Of a DNA stretch of 64,000 nt, positions 27,425 to 36,715 are shown in pieces. The DNA comes from Sanguibacter suaedae. GTDB taxonomy: Bacteria > Actinomycetota > Actinomycetes > Actinomycetales > Cellulomonadaceae. The notes beneath the pieces were generated by a model that saw only the letters and a list, made by a program, of their open reading frames with translations, was not told the DNA's origin and made no database searches. The stretch is from assembly GCF_016342785.1 (NCBI RefSeq), contig NZ_JAEINH010000003.1:62001-126000 (forward strand), given 5' to 3'. How positions within the stretch are numbered: position 1 is the first letter of the stretch; each line of letters starts with the position of its first letter. The translations under genes were made by a program, and so were the position numbers.

Positions 27425-27786
27425 CAGCGGCTCCAGATCTGGACGAGGCGCCACTCGAGGAAGACGACGGTGAGCGCGGCGACGACGAGCACGACCGAGC
27501 TCCAGCGGGAGCGCTCGGCGAAGGCCCAGGCAGCCGCGAACGGGAGGATGAGCAGGACCGTGACGAGGTAGCCCCAGAGCTCCCAGACCTCGATGTCCGG
27601 GGAGCCGGTGGCGATCAGGACCGCCGCGACGACGAGCTGGACGACGAGGAGAGCCTCGACGACCGCGGCGCCCAGGAGCTGGCGCAGGACCACCGCGCGG
27701 TCCGTGACCGCGAACCACGCCGCCCACCCCGAGAGCACCAGGGCCGCGGCGACGACGAGGAGGGTGAGGGGGGCGACCACAGGCAC
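27424..27786 (-). CDS. Small membrane protein, unknown function
   Basis: A 120-residue protein with four likely hydrophobic helices (~4-26, 37-60, 70-90, 92-112). First gene of the coupled pyrD operon. GTG 27786 is the annotated start; its divergent neighbour pepA begins 33 nt away, so the two share a very short promoter region. No function can be assigned. Confidence 0.75.
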   Translation of the reverse strand: MPVVAPLTLLVVAAALVLSGWAAWFAVTDRAVVLRQLLGAAVVEALLVVQLVVAAVLIATGSPDIEVWELWGYLVTVLLILPFAAAWAFAERSRWSSVVLVVAALTVVFLEWRLVQIWSR

Positions 27787-27818
27787 GAGACTACCGTCCG
27801 CGGGGATACGATCGAGCC

Positions 27819-29297
27819 GTGTCAGACCTCACCTTCACGTCCAGAGACCTCCGTTCCCTGCGTACCGACGCCCTCGTCGTCGGCGTCACGAGCACCTCGG
27901 GAGGGCCGCGGCTCGTCTCCGTCGACGGCTTCCCCGACAGCGCCCGCCCGGGTGTCGACCTCGAGCTGCTCGGGGTGAGCGCCGACGTCTGCTCCGTCTC
28001 ACGTGTGCCCGCCGGCACCGAGCTCGGGGCCGACGTCCTCGTCCTCGTCGGTCTCGGTGCCGCCGACCGGGTCACCCCGGAGACGCTCCGTCGTGCCGCG
28101 GGCGCCGCGGTCCGCTCCCTCGCGGGTGTCCCGTCCGTCGCGGTCGCGCTGCCCACCGCCGACGAGGCGGACGTCGCCGCGGTCGCCGAGGGCGCGCTCC
28201 TCGGCGCCTACGCGTTCCGCACCTACCGCACCGGCGACGCCGCGACGTCGGGCTCGCCGGTCGAGGCGATCCAGGTGGTGACGCCCCTGGCGCGCCAGTC
28301 CTCGGTGAAGAAGGCCGGCGAGCGGGCGGCCGTGGTCGCCGCGGCGGTCCACGGGACCCGTGACCTCGTGAACACCGCACCGAACGACCTCTTCCCCGCC
28401 GCGTTCGCCGACATCGCCAAGGCGTCGGCGAAGGGCACGGGCGTGAAGGTCACGGTGCTCGACGAGAAGGCGCTCGCCGCGGGCGGCTACGGCGGTCTCC
28501 TGGGGGTCGGGCTCGGCTCGAGCCGGGGCCCGCGCCTCGTGAAGCTCTCCTACGCGCCCTCCCGCGCGAAGGCGAAGGTGGCGCTCGTCGGCAAGGGCAT
28601 CACCTTCGACTCCGGGGGCATCTCCATCAAGCCCGCCAAGGGCATGGAGGCGATGAAGTCCGACATGGCCGGCGCCGCCGCCGTTCTCCACACCGTCCTC
28701 GCCGCTGCCCGGCTCGGCCTGCCCGTGGCCGTCACGGGCTGGTTGTGCCTGGCCGAGAACATGCCGTCCGGGACGGCTCAGCGCCCCTCGGACGTCATCA
28801 CCATCCGCGGCGGCAAGACCGTCGAGGTGCTCAACACCGACGCCGAGGGACGTCTGGTCCTCGCGGACGGTCTGGTGGCGGCCGGCGAGGAGAACCCCGA
28901 CGTGATCCTCGACGTCGCGACGCTCACCGGCGCGCAGATGGTGGCCCTCGGCAACCGCGTCTCGGCCGTGATGGGCAGCGAGGACGTGCGCACCGCCGTG
29001 CTCGAGGCGGCGGAGCGGACCGGCGAGCAGTTCTGGCCCATGCCTCTGCCCGAGGAGCTGCGGGCGAGCATGGACTCCCCCGTCGCCGACATCGCGAACA
29101 TCGGCGAGAGGTTCGGCGGGATGCTCGTCGCCGGGCTGTTCCTCAAGGAGTTCGCGGGAGACTTCCCGTGGGCGCACCTCGACATCGCGGGACCGTCGTT
29201 CAACGAGGGAACGGCCCACGGGTACACCCCGGTGGGCGGGACCGGCGTGGCCGTCCGCACCCTCGTGGGCTTCCTCGAGTCGCACGCGACCCGCTGA
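27819..29297 (+). CDS. pepA: Leucyl aminopeptidase (M17)
   Basis: A 492-residue two-domain metallo-aminopeptidase that removes N-terminal residues from peptides in the cytosol. The C-terminal catalytic domain carries the two-metal site: GKGITFDSGGIS (Lys and Asp ligands), MKSDMAGAAAV (Asp) and the M17 signature NTDAEGRL (Asp, Glu and catalytic Arg). GTG 27819 is 6 nt after TACGAT at 27807-27812, so it is probably leaderless. In some bacteria PepA also binds DNA; nothing here shows that. Confidence 0.95.
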   Translation: MSDLTFTSRDLRSLRTDALVVGVTSTSGGPRLVSVDGFPDSARPGVDLELLGVSADVCSVSRVPAGTELGADVLVLVGLGAADRVTPETLRRAAGAAVRSLAGVPSVAVALPTADEADVAAVAEGALLGAYAFRTYRTGDAATSGSPVEAIQVVTPLARQSSVKKAGERAAVVAAAVHGTRDLVNTAPNDLFPAAFADIAKASAKGTGVKVTVLDEKALAAGGYGGLLGVGLGSSRGPRLVKLSYAPSRAKAKVALVGKGITFDSGGISIKPAKGMEAMKSDMAGAAAVLHTVLAAARLGLPVAVTGWLCLAENMPSGTAQRPSDVITIRGGKTVEVLNTDAEGRLVLADGLVAAGEENPDVILDVATLTGAQMVALGNRVSAVMGSEDVRTAVLEAAERTGEQFWPMPLPEELRASMDSPVADIANIGERFGGMLVAGLFLKEFAGDFPWAHLDIAGPSFNEGTAHGYTPVGGTGVAVRTLVGFLESHATR

Positions 29298-29324
29298 TCC
29301 CTCCTCCGGGTGACGGGGCTCGGC

Positions 29325-29684
29325 TCAGCGCTTCTTCCTGCGCTGGGCCGAGTTCCAGTCCCGCATGCGCTGCGGGTATCCGGTGAAGTTCACGTCGTAG
29401 ACGGGGATACCGATCTCGGCGGCGATCTTCCGCGCCACGAAGGCGTCGGGCACGCGGCGCCTCGTCCACTCGCCGGTCGTGGCGACGAGCAGGAGCGACG
29501 TCGGTTGGTCGTGGGTCGGCGGCTCGATGTACGACTCCACCCCGACCCGGGAGCGGGTGAACTCGGCGAGGTGCTCCACCGTCTCGCGGCGCCGGTCGCG
29601 GTCGTCGGGCACGGAGGGCGAACCCACGGGAGTCTCGGGGGCTCGGCGGGTGAAGAGGCGGGTGTACCAGGACGGGCGTGCCAT
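29325..29684 (-). CDS. Conserved small actinobacterial protein
   Basis: A 119-residue protein with a basic C-terminus (RDWNSAQRRKKR) and the block RKIAAEIGIPVYDVNFTGYP. No catalytic motif or membrane segment is recognised. It is convergent with pepA and diverges from lpdA. Its even codon use and independent position suggest a real gene; function unknown. Confidence 0.7.
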   Translation of the reverse strand: MARPSWYTRLFTRRAPETPVGSPSVPDDRDRRRETVEHLAEFTRSRVGVESYIEPPTHDQPTSLLLVATTGEWTRRRVPDAFVARKIAAEIGIPVYDVNFTGYPQRMRDWNSAQRRKKR

Positions 29685-29822
29685 GCGGGAACACTACCTC
29701 CGGGAGATGTCTCGAGCATCACACCGCCCGAGCGCTCGGATCAGCGCTGTTCCGCTTTGGAGACCCGCCACTTGGTGACAAGATGGGCTGGTAACGAATC
29801 CATCGCGCCTTAGGAGCTGCAC

Positions 29823-31208
29823 GTGGCCGAGACCCCCGGCACAGATTTCGACATCGTCGTCCTGGGCGGAGGCAGCGGCGGCTACGCCACCGCGTTGCGC
29901 GCCGCTCAGCTCGGTCAGAAGGTCGCACTCATCGAGGGAGACAAGCTCGGCGGGACGTGCCTCCACTACGGCTGCGTCCCCACGAAGGCACTCCTCCACG
30001 CGGCCGAGCTCGCGGACAACGCACGTGACGGTAGCCACTTCGGTGTGAACACCGAGCTCAAGGGCATCGACATGGAGGGCGTCAACAAGTACAAGGACGG
30101 CGTCGTCTCCGGTCTCTTCAAGGGACTCCAGGGCCTCGTGAAGTCCCGGGCCATCACCATCGTCGAGGGATGGGGCAAGCTCGTCGCGGAGAACGCCGTC
30201 GAGGTCGACGGGCGTCGCATCACCGGCAAGCACATCGTCCTCGCGACCGGCTCGTACTCCCGCTCCCTCCCCGGCCTCGAGATCGGCGGCCGGGTGCTCA
30301 CGTCGGAGCACGCCCTCAAGCTGGACTCGGTGCCGAAGTCCGTCATCGTCCTCGGCGGCGGGGTCATCGGTTCGGAGTTCGCGAGCGTCTGGAAGTCCTT
30401 CGGCGCGGACGTCACCATCATCGAGGGCCTCCCGCACCTCGTCCCCGCGGAGGATGTCGCACTGAGCAAGGCGCTCGAGAGGGCCTTCCGCAAGCGCGGC
30501 ATCGCCTTCAACCTCGGTGACCGCTTCAAGTCGGTGACCCAGGACGACTCCGGCGTGCACGTCACCCTCGAATCCGGCAAGACGTTCGACGCCGAGATCC
30601 TCCTCGTCGCCGTCGGCCGCGGGCCTCGCACCGCGGACCTCGGCTACGAGCAGCAGGGCGTGACGCTCGACCGCGGCTTCGTCATCACCGACGAGAAGCT
30701 CCACACGGGCGTCGGCAACATCTGGGCCGTCGGCGACATCGTCCCCGGTCTGCAGCTCGCGCACCGCGGCTTCGCGCAGGGCATCTTCGTCGCGGAGCAG
30801 ATCCTCGGCATGAACCCCGCACCCATCGTCGAGTCCGGCATCCCCCGAGTCACGTACTCCGACCCGGAGATCGGCTCCGTCGGTCTCACCGAGGCCAAGG
30901 CCAAGGAGCAGTTCGGCGACGACTCGGTGGAGATCCTCGAGTACAACCTCGCCGGCAACGGCAAGAGCAAGATCCTCGCGACCCAGGGCTTCATCAAGCT
31001 CGTGCGCCAGAAGGACGGCCCCGTGGTGGGCGTCCACATGATCGGCGCACGCGTGGGTGAGCTCATCGGCGAGGGCCAGCTCATCGTCAACTGGGAGGCG
31101 TACCCCGAGGACGTCGCCGCGCTCGTCCATGCTCACCCCACTCAGAACGAGGCACTCGGAGAGGCGTTCCTGGCTCTGGCCGGCAAGCCCCTGCACGCCC
31201 ACAACTGA
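29823..31208 (+). CDS. lpdA: Dihydrolipoyl dehydrogenase (E3)
   Basis: A 461-residue FAD disulfide reductase that reoxidises the dihydrolipoyl arm of 2-oxoacid dehydrogenase complexes. The FAD site [18 protein letters not shown] opens the protein; the redox disulfide is C46/C51 in GGTCLHYGC; the second Rossmann motif is [15 protein letters not shown]; and the C-terminal active-site His-Glu pair is in [17 protein letters not shown] 29823 has TAGGAGC upstream. sucB follows after 29 nt, so E3 and E2 are co-transcribed. Confidence 0.96.
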   Translation: MAETPGTDFDIVVLGGGSGGYATALRAAQLGQKVALIEGDKLGGTCLHYGCVPTKALLHAAELADNARDGSHFGVNTELKGIDMEGVNKYKDGVVSGLFKGLQGLVKSRAITIVEGWGKLVAENAVEVDGRRITGKHIVLATGSYSRSLPGLEIGGRVLTSEHALKLDSVPKSVIVLGGGVIGSEFASVWKSFGADVTIIEGLPHLVPAEDVALSKALERAFRKRGIAFNLGDRFKSVTQDDSGVHVTLESGKTFDAEILLVAVGRGPRTADLGYEQQGVTLDRGFVITDEKLHTGVGNIWAVGDIVPGLQLAHRGFAQGIFVAEQILGMNPAPIVESGIPRVTYSDPEIGSVGLTEAKAKEQFGDDSVEILEYNLAGNGKSKILATQGFIKLVRQKDGPVVGVHMIGARVGELIGEGQLIVNWEAYPEDVAALVHAHPTQNEALGEAFLALAGKPLHAHN

Positions 31209-31237
31209 CCAAGCGATCGAAGGAGACCGGAGAGGTC

Positions 31238-33106
31238 ATGTCTGACAACGTGCAGATGCCCGCACTGGGCGAATCAGTCACCGAAGGCACCGTTACGCGC
31301 TGGCTCAAGCAGGTCGGCGACACCGTCGAGCTCGACGAGCCCTTGCTCGAGGTCTCGACCGACAAGGTCGACACCGAGATCCCGTCGCCGTTCGCGGGCG
31401 TGCTCGAGAAGATCCTCGTCGAGGAGGACGACACCGTCGAGGTCGGTGCTCCCCTCGCCGTCATCGGTTCCGGCGACGGTGCGGGCGACGCGCCCGAGGA
31501 GGCCCCGGCCGAGCCGGACGCCGAGCCCGAGGCGCCGCAGGCCGAGCAGGAGTCCGGCTCCGGTGGCGGGTACGAGGCACCGGCACCGGCCGACGAGTCC
31601 GTGGCCGCATCGGAGCAGTCGGAGCCGTCGGGCGAAGCGCAGCAGCAGGAGTCGGAGTCGTCGGGTGACGCGCAGCAGCAGTCGGGCGGCGAGGAGATCA
31701 CCCTTCCCGCGCTCGGCGAGTCCGTCACCGAGGGCACCGTGACCCGCTGGCTCAAGCAGGTCGGCGACACCGTCGAGGTCGACGAGCCCCTGCTCGAGGT
31801 CTCGACCGACAAGGTCGACACCGAGGTCCCGTCCCCGGTCGCCGGCACCGTCCAGCAGATCCTCGTCCAGGAGGACGAGACCGTCGAGGTCGGCGCCGTG
31901 CTCGCCGTCGTCGGCTCCGGTGCCGCCCCGGCGAAGCCCGCCGAGGCTGCCGCCGCACCCTCACCGGCCGAGAAGCCGCAGACCCCTGCCGCGGAGGCGA
32001 CCCCGGTCGCTGCCGAGGAGGTCGTCCAGGCACCCGAGCCCGAGAAGGCGCAGGCCGAGGCACCCACCGAGAAGGCACCTGAGAAGGCGCCCACCGAGAA
32101 GGCCCCCGAGAAGGAGTCGGCCGGCACGCCCAAGCCGTCGCCGGCTGCGGGCGGCTCATACCTCACTCCCCTCGTCCGCAAGCTCGCAGCGGAGAAGGGC
32201 GTCGACGTCGGTTCCCTCACGGGCACCGGTGTGGGCGGACGGATCCGTAAGGAGGACGTGCTCGAGGCCGCGGCGAAGGCCGAGCAGGCCGCCAAGGACG
32301 CGGCTGCCGAGAAGACACCTGCCGACAAGGCACCCGAGGCGACCTCCGCACCCGCCGGCAAGGCAGCGAGCATCCCGGACGTCTCGCCGCTGCGGGGCAC
32401 CACCGAGAAGGCGAGCCGTCTGCGCAAGATCATCGCCGAGCGCATGGTCGAGGCCCTGCACACGCAGGCGCAGCTCACGACCGTCGTCGAGGTCGACGTC
32501 ACGAAGGTCGCACGCCTGCGGACCAAGGCGAAGGACGGGTTCAAGGCACGCGAGGGAGCGAACCTCACGTTCCTGCCGTTCTTCACCCTGGCGGCTGTCG
32601 AGGCGCTCAAGGCCTACCCCAAGGTCAACGGTGTGCTCGAGGGCGACACGATCACCTACCACGGCCAGGAGAACGTCGGCATCGCCGTCGACACCCCGCG
32701 CGGGCTCCTCGTCCCCGTCATCCGTGACGCCGGTGACCTCAACCTCGGGGGCATCGCCCGCAAGATCGCGGATCTCGCGACGCGGACCCGCGACAACAAG
32801 GTGACCCCGGACGAGCTCGGCGGGGCGACCTTCACCATCACCAACACCGGATCGGGCGGGGCGCTCATCGACACCCCGATCGTGCCCGGCGGCACCTCTG
32901 CCATCCTCGGCACCGGGACCATCGTCAAGCGCCCAGCAGTCATCAAGGACGCGGACGGCGAAGAGGTCATCGCCATCCGTTCCATGTGCTACCTGTCGCT
33001 GTCGTACGACCACCGGCTCGTCGACGGCGCGGACGCGTCGCGCTACCTCACCGCGATCAAGAACCGCATCGAGGAAGGTGCGTTCGAGTCCGAGGTCGGA
33101 CTCTGA
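31238..33106 (+). CDS. sucB: Dihydrolipoyllysine succinyl/acetyltransferase (E2), two lipoyl domains
   Basis: A 622-residue E2 core subunit. Two near-identical lipoyl domains lie at ~1-78 and ~151-228, with lipoyl-lysines K43 and K192 in STDKVDTE. Long Ala/Pro/Glu-rich linkers follow, including an EKAP/TEKAP repeat at ~270-292. The peripheral-subunit-binding domain is ~307-345 and the catalytic acyltransferase domain ~380-622, with [13 protein letters not shown] giving the active-site His and Asp. In actinobacteria such E2 subunits can serve both pyruvate and 2-oxoglutarate complexes, so the substrate label is provisional. GGAGA precedes the ATG. lipA and lipB downstream make its cofactor. 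Confidence 0.92.
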   Translation: MSDNVQMPALGESVTEGTVTRWLKQVGDTVELDEPLLEVSTDKVDTEIPSPFAGVLEKILVEEDDTVEVGAPLAVIGSGDGAGDAPEEAPAEPDAEPEAPQAEQESGSGGGYEAPAPADESVAASEQSEPSGEAQQQESESSGDAQQQSGGEEITLPALGESVTEGTVTRWLKQVGDTVEVDEPLLEVSTDKVDTEVPSPVAGTVQQILVQEDETVEVGAVLAVVGSGAAPAKPAEAAAAPSPAEKPQTPAAEATPVAAEEVVQAPEPEKAQAEAPTEKAPEKAPTEKAPEKESAGTPKPSPAAGGSYLTPLVRKLAAEKGVDVGSLTGTGVGGRIRKEDVLEAAAKAEQAAKDAAAEKTPADKAPEATSAPAGKAASIPDVSPLRGTTEKASRLRKIIAERMVEALHTQAQLTTVVEVDVTKVARLRTKAKDGFKAREGANLTFLPFFTLAAVEALKAYPKVNGVLEGDTITYHGQENVGIAVDTPRGLLVPVIRDAGDLNLGGIARKIADLATRTRDNKVTPDELGGATFTITNTGSGGALIDTPIVPGGTSAILGTGTIVKRPAVIKDADGEEVIAIRSMCYLSLSYDHRLVDGADASRYLTAIKNRIEEGAFESEVGL

Positions 33107-33137
33107 CGGACCACTACCCGGCTGCACCCGGGTGACA

Positions 33138-33180
33138 CGCGGGAGAGCCCGCAGCCGACCCGGCTGCGGGCTCTCCCGCG
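33138..33180 (+). terminator. Terminator of lpdA-sucB
   Basis: A perfect 20-bp stem: arms 33138-33157 and 33161-33180 with a 3-nt ACC loop, 31 nt after the sucB stop. The stem core is GGGAGAGCCCGCAGCC. It is the strongest hairpin in the window. Confidence 0.85.
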
Positions 33181-33241
33181 TCCCGGGCCCGGGTGCGTGC
33201 CGCCCCGGGCACAGCCTTCGGGACGCACCTAGGATGAGGCG

Positions 33242-34159
33242 ATGGACACCCCCCGCCGCTCCCCCCGGACCATCCTCGTCGCGGGGTCGAGCGGACTCAT
33301 CGGGACCGCCCTCGTCGACTCGCTCCGTGCGGACGGCGACACGGTCCGCACACTGGTGCGGCGCCCGCCCCGCCGCTCCGACGAGCACCGGTGGGACCCT
33401 GCGCTCGGTCACCTCGACCCCGACGTGCTCGCCGGCGTCGATGCGGTCGTCAACCTCGCCGGCGCCGGTGTCGGGGACCACCGCTGGACGTCGTCCTACC
33501 GGCGGACCATCCGCACCTCCCGGACGTCCACCACCGGTCTCCTCGCCACTGCGATCCGCGACCACGGCGGAACGATCCCCCTCATCCAGGGAACGGCCAT
33601 CGGCTACTACGGGGACCGGGGCGACGAGGTGCTCACCGAGTCCTCGTCCCAGGGGGACGGTTTCCTCGCCGAGGTCGTGGCCGACTGGGAGCGCGCTACC
33701 GCCCCGGCGAGCGACGCGGGCAGCAGGGTGGTGCTCGCCCGCACCGGCATCGTCCTCAGCGGGTCCGGCGGGGCCCTCGGTCGGCTCCTCCCCCTCCTGC
33801 GCCTCGGTGTCGGAGGTCGCCTCGGAGGAGGGACCCAGTTCTGGAGCTGGATCACCCTCGAGGACGAGGTCCGCGCCCTGCGTCACCTCGTCGACGTCGA
33901 CGTGGCCGGGGTCGTGAACCTGACCGCTCCGTCACCGGCGCGCAACTCCGAGATCACGCAGGCTCTCGCCCACGCGTTCCACCGCCCGGCGGTCGTCGCC
34001 GTGCCCGGCGTCGCTCTGAAGGTCGCGCTCGGCGAGTTCTCCACCGAGATCCTCGGGTCCCAGCGAGTCCTGCCGACGGTGCTCGAGAAGTCGGGGTTCG
34101 AGTTCTCGCACGCCACCCTCGACGCCGCAGCCGGATGGGTGGCCGGCGCCTCAGGCTGA
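33242..34159 (+). CDS. TIGR01777-family epimerase-like protein
   Basis: A 305-residue short-chain dehydrogenase-fold protein (YfcH/SulA-like family). The dinucleotide loop VAGSSGLIGTALVDSLRADG is at the N-terminus; FWSWITLEDEVRAL and the C-terminal GSQRVLPTVLEKSGFEF block identify the family. The reaction is not known. ATG 33242 is 6 nt after TAGGAT at 33230-33235. Its 3' end overlaps the convergent pseudokinase gene by 9 nt. Confidence 0.85.
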   Translation: MDTPRRSPRTILVAGSSGLIGTALVDSLRADGDTVRTLVRRPPRRSDEHRWDPALGHLDPDVLAGVDAVVNLAGAGVGDHRWTSSYRRTIRTSRTSTTGLLATAIRDHGGTIPLIQGTAIGYYGDRGDEVLTESSSQGDGFLAEVVADWERATAPASDAGSRVVLARTGIVLSGSGGALGRLLPLLRLGVGGRLGGGTQFWSWITLEDEVRALRHLVDVDVAGVVNLTAPSPARNSEITQALAHAFHRPAVVAVPGVALKVALGEFSTEILGSQRVLPTVLEKSGFEFSHATLDAAAGWVAGASG

Positions 34160-35605
34160 CGGTTCCGTCACGGACCCGACCCGCCACCCCTGGTCCGTCC
34201 GGACCAGGTCGAGCACCACCTCCCGCGACGGCTCCGCAGCGACCGACCTCGTTCCGTCCGCCGACTCGACCGTGTACCCACCGAGCACGTAGACGACCTC
34301 GACACGGGCGTGGCCGTCCACCTCCTCGAGCACCTCGACGGAGACGACCTCGGTGCTCAGGTCGGAGAGGACCTCGCCCTCGATCAGCTCTTCCGCGAGC
34401 ATCACAGCCTGGGCGTGGGCGGGTGACCCGGGCACGGTCACGCGGTCCCAGGCATCGGCCGCGGCAGTGCCGGCCGAGATCTCCATGAGGACGTCGAACC
34501 TGGCCTGCGTCAGCTCTTCCGCGGCGTCGGACACGGTCACGTCCCGCGGAGTGTCCGACGCCGCACCGTCCACCGTGACGTCCTGGGCCACGACGGCCGG
34601 CGCGTCGTGTCTGGCTGCGAGCGCGGCGCCCGCCCCGACGACCAGCGCTCCGACCGCGCATGCCACCACGAGCCTCGCCGGGGGGCGTCGGCGTCGCTCC
34701 GGTGGGTCTCCGAGGGCCCGCAGCCCTGGGCGGGGTGAACCCGAGGCCCCGGTGTCGTCCTGGGTGGCCCGGGCGTGCGTCGCAGGCCCGCTGGGCTCGT
34801 GCCCCGACCCGCCCGCAGCGAGCGCGGTCCGGTCTGCGACGCCGCGGATGACGAGCGGCCGACACGGCGCGACGGCGTGGCTTCGCGCAGCGAGGGTGCC
34901 CACGCCGGGCCGGTCCTGGGCGTCGCCGAGGGTGCTGGTGACGAGCCGCGCGAGCGCCCTGAGGGGACCGAGGTCGCCCGGTGGGGCGGAGGGTCCGTAG
35001 GTCTCGGCCATGACGGACCGGGCGAGCGACGCGAGGTGGTACGCGTCCTCCACGGCGGAGGACGCGATCGGCCGGGGGTCGTGGGCGGGGAGGGGGACCG
35101 TGAGGACGGGTTCGCCGTGCCCGAGGAGGACGGCCGAGGTGGTGATCGGACCGTAGTGCAGGCCTGCGGCGTGGAGGCGCGCGAGGGTCCGGCCCAGGAC
35201 GACGAGGAGGGTGCTCGTGTGCCCGGCGGTGAGGGGTCCTTCCTCGCGGACGAGGTGCGCGAGGTCGTGGCTGTCGGTCGGGTGAGTCACGACGGCCGCG
35301 CGGTCCCCGAGGTCCACGGCGTCCATGAGCCGTTCGAGGCCGGGGTCGTCGACGTCGCGCCACCGCGCGAGGTGGTCCTTGAGCACCTGGCGGGTGACCT
35401 CCTCGTCGTACCGGACGATCTGGACGACGTGGGTCGCCCCGGGCACGGGCCCGTGACCGGTGTCGCGGTCCGTACCTCCGCGGTCGGCCCCGGTCCGCGC
35501 CTCGGGCCTGCGTACCCGTGCGCGTCCGGTGAGGGGGCACGGGTCCGCAGGGACGTAGCCCGCGGCTGCGAGCACCTCGAGCTGGGGGTCTGTCAGGGCG
35601 TGCAT
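34151..35605 (-). CDS. Membrane-anchored pseudokinase-like protein
   Basis: A 484-residue protein. Residues ~55-250 resemble a degenerate Ser/Thr-kinase fold: LARLHAAGLHYGPITTSAVLL stands where the catalytic loop HRDLxxxN would be, but the catalytic Asp and DFG are missing. A Pro/Arg-rich linker leads to one membrane helix (~329-350) and an extracellular C-terminal domain that ends with REVVLDLVRTDQGWRVGSV, a fold reminiscent of small NTF2-like or sensor domains. It may be a scaffold or receptor. ATG 35605 is preferred. Convergent overlap of 9 nt with the epimerase-like gene. Function unknown. Confidence 0.6.
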   Translation of the reverse strand: MHALTDPQLEVLAAAGYVPADPCPLTGRARVRRPEARTGADRGGTDRDTGHGPVPGATHVVQIVRYDEEVTRQVLKDHLARWRDVDDPGLERLMDAVDLGDRAAVVTHPTDSHDLAHLVREEGPLTAGHTSTLLVVLGRTLARLHAAGLHYGPITTSAVLLGHGEPVLTVPLPAHDPRPIASSAVEDAYHLASLARSVMAETYGPSAPPGDLGPLRALARLVTSTLGDAQDRPGVGTLAARSHAVAPCRPLVIRGVADRTALAAGGSGHEPSGPATHARATQDDTGASGSPRPGLRALGDPPERRRRPPARLVVACAVGALVVGAGAALAARHDAPAVVAQDVTVDGAASDTPRDVTVSDAAEELTQARFDVLMEISAGTAAADAWDRVTVPGSPAHAQAVMLAEELIEGEVLSDLSTEVVSVEVLEEVDGHARVEVVYVLGGYTVESADGTRSVAAEPSREVVLDLVRTDQGWRVGSVTEPSA

Positions 35606-35674
35606 GTGCCCATCCCACCCGACGGGGACGCCTCGGAGAGGTTGTCCACAGGCACGGAGCGTGCGGCGCGGCAC

Positions 35675-36715
35675 TCAGACGGTGACCCGCTCCCCCGTCC
35701 TCGCGCTGACCCGGGCGGCGTCGAGGACGCGCGCCGTGCGCACGACGTCCTCGGGGTCGACGGGCGCCGGGGCGCCGTCGAGCACCCACGCCGCGACGGC
35801 GGGGTAGAAGTCCTCGTGCCCCCCGGGCGCCTGCGGCACCGCGGTCCGCTCGCGGCCGCGCGCGATCCACCCCTCGCTGCCCTGCGGCGCGTCGGCGTCC
35901 ATCTCCTCGAAGGGCGAGGCGTCGTTCTCAAACGTGGTGACGACGTACGCGCCCGCGTCGCCGAGGACGCGTGTGCGCGGCCCTGGCGCCCCGACGACGG
36001 AACCGGCCGTGAGGTGGCTCACCACCCCGCGGCCGGTCCCGCTCGCCGGGACATGGTGCAGGGAGAGGAACACGTCGTCCTCGGTGGGCGTCGTGATGGC
36101 CCGGAGCTCCGCGTACACGGACTGCACCGGTCCGAAGAGCTGGACGGCCGAGTCGACGAGGTGCGTCCCGAGGTCGAGGAGGAGTCCTCCTCCGTCGGGG
36201 TCCTGCTCCTTCCAGCGCTGCTGGGGCACGGGCCGCCACCGCTCCCAGCGTCGTTCGAACCGGTGGACGGTCCCGAGATCCCCGGAGGCGAGGACCGCGC
36301 GGAGGGTGAGCTGCTCTGGGTCCCAGCGGCGGTTCTGGAAGACGGTGAACGGTGTCCCGGTGCTGCGGGAGACGTCGAGGACGGCGGCCGCTCCGTCGCC
36401 CGACAGCGCGAGGGGCTTGTCCATGAGCAGCGGGACACCGGCGCGCAGGACGGCTGCGGCGTGCTCCTCGTGGAGCCCGGTGGGGCTGGTGACGACGACG
36501 AGGTCGACCTCGTCGTGGGTGGCGAGCAGCGTGTCGAGGTCCGGGTGGACCACGGCGGCGGGCCAGTCGGCCCGCACCTGGGCGACCCGCTCCTCGGAGC
36601 GCACGACGACTCCCCGAACGTCGTGCCCTGCCTTCCGGGCCAGGCGGGCGTGGATGCCCCGCCCCGATCCCCCGTACCCGACGATGCCGATCCTCAGCCT
36701 GTCCTCTGCACTCAT
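35675..36715 (-). CDS. Gfo/Idh/MocA-family oxidoreductase
   Basis: A 346-residue NAD(P)-dependent oxidoreductase. An N-terminal Rossmann domain (IGIVGYGGSGRGIHARLA) is followed by the family EKP-type segment, here MDKPLALS, where the Lys acts in catalysis. GGGLLLDLGTHLVDSAVQLFG carries the conserved Asp/His region of the C-terminal domain. Substrates are usually sugars or inositols and cannot be fixed here. ATG 36715 overlaps the stop of the MMPL gene by 4 nt, so the two are translated together, which is an unusual pairing. Confidence 0.88.
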   Translation of the reverse strand: MSAEDRLRIGIVGYGGSGRGIHARLARKAGHDVRGVVVRSEERVAQVRADWPAAVVHPDLDTLLATHDEVDLVVVTSPTGLHEEHAAAVLRAGVPLLMDKPLALSGDGAAAVLDVSRSTGTPFTVFQNRRWDPEQLTLRAVLASGDLGTVHRFERRWERWRPVPQQRWKEQDPDGGGLLLDLGTHLVDSAVQLFGPVQSVYAELRAITTPTEDDVFLSLHHVPASGTGRGVVSHLTAGSVVGAPGPRTRVLGDAGAYVVTTFENDASPFEEMDADAPQGSEGWIARGRERTAVPQAPGGHEDFYPAVAAWVLDGAPAPVDPEDVVRTARVLDAARVSARTGERVTV

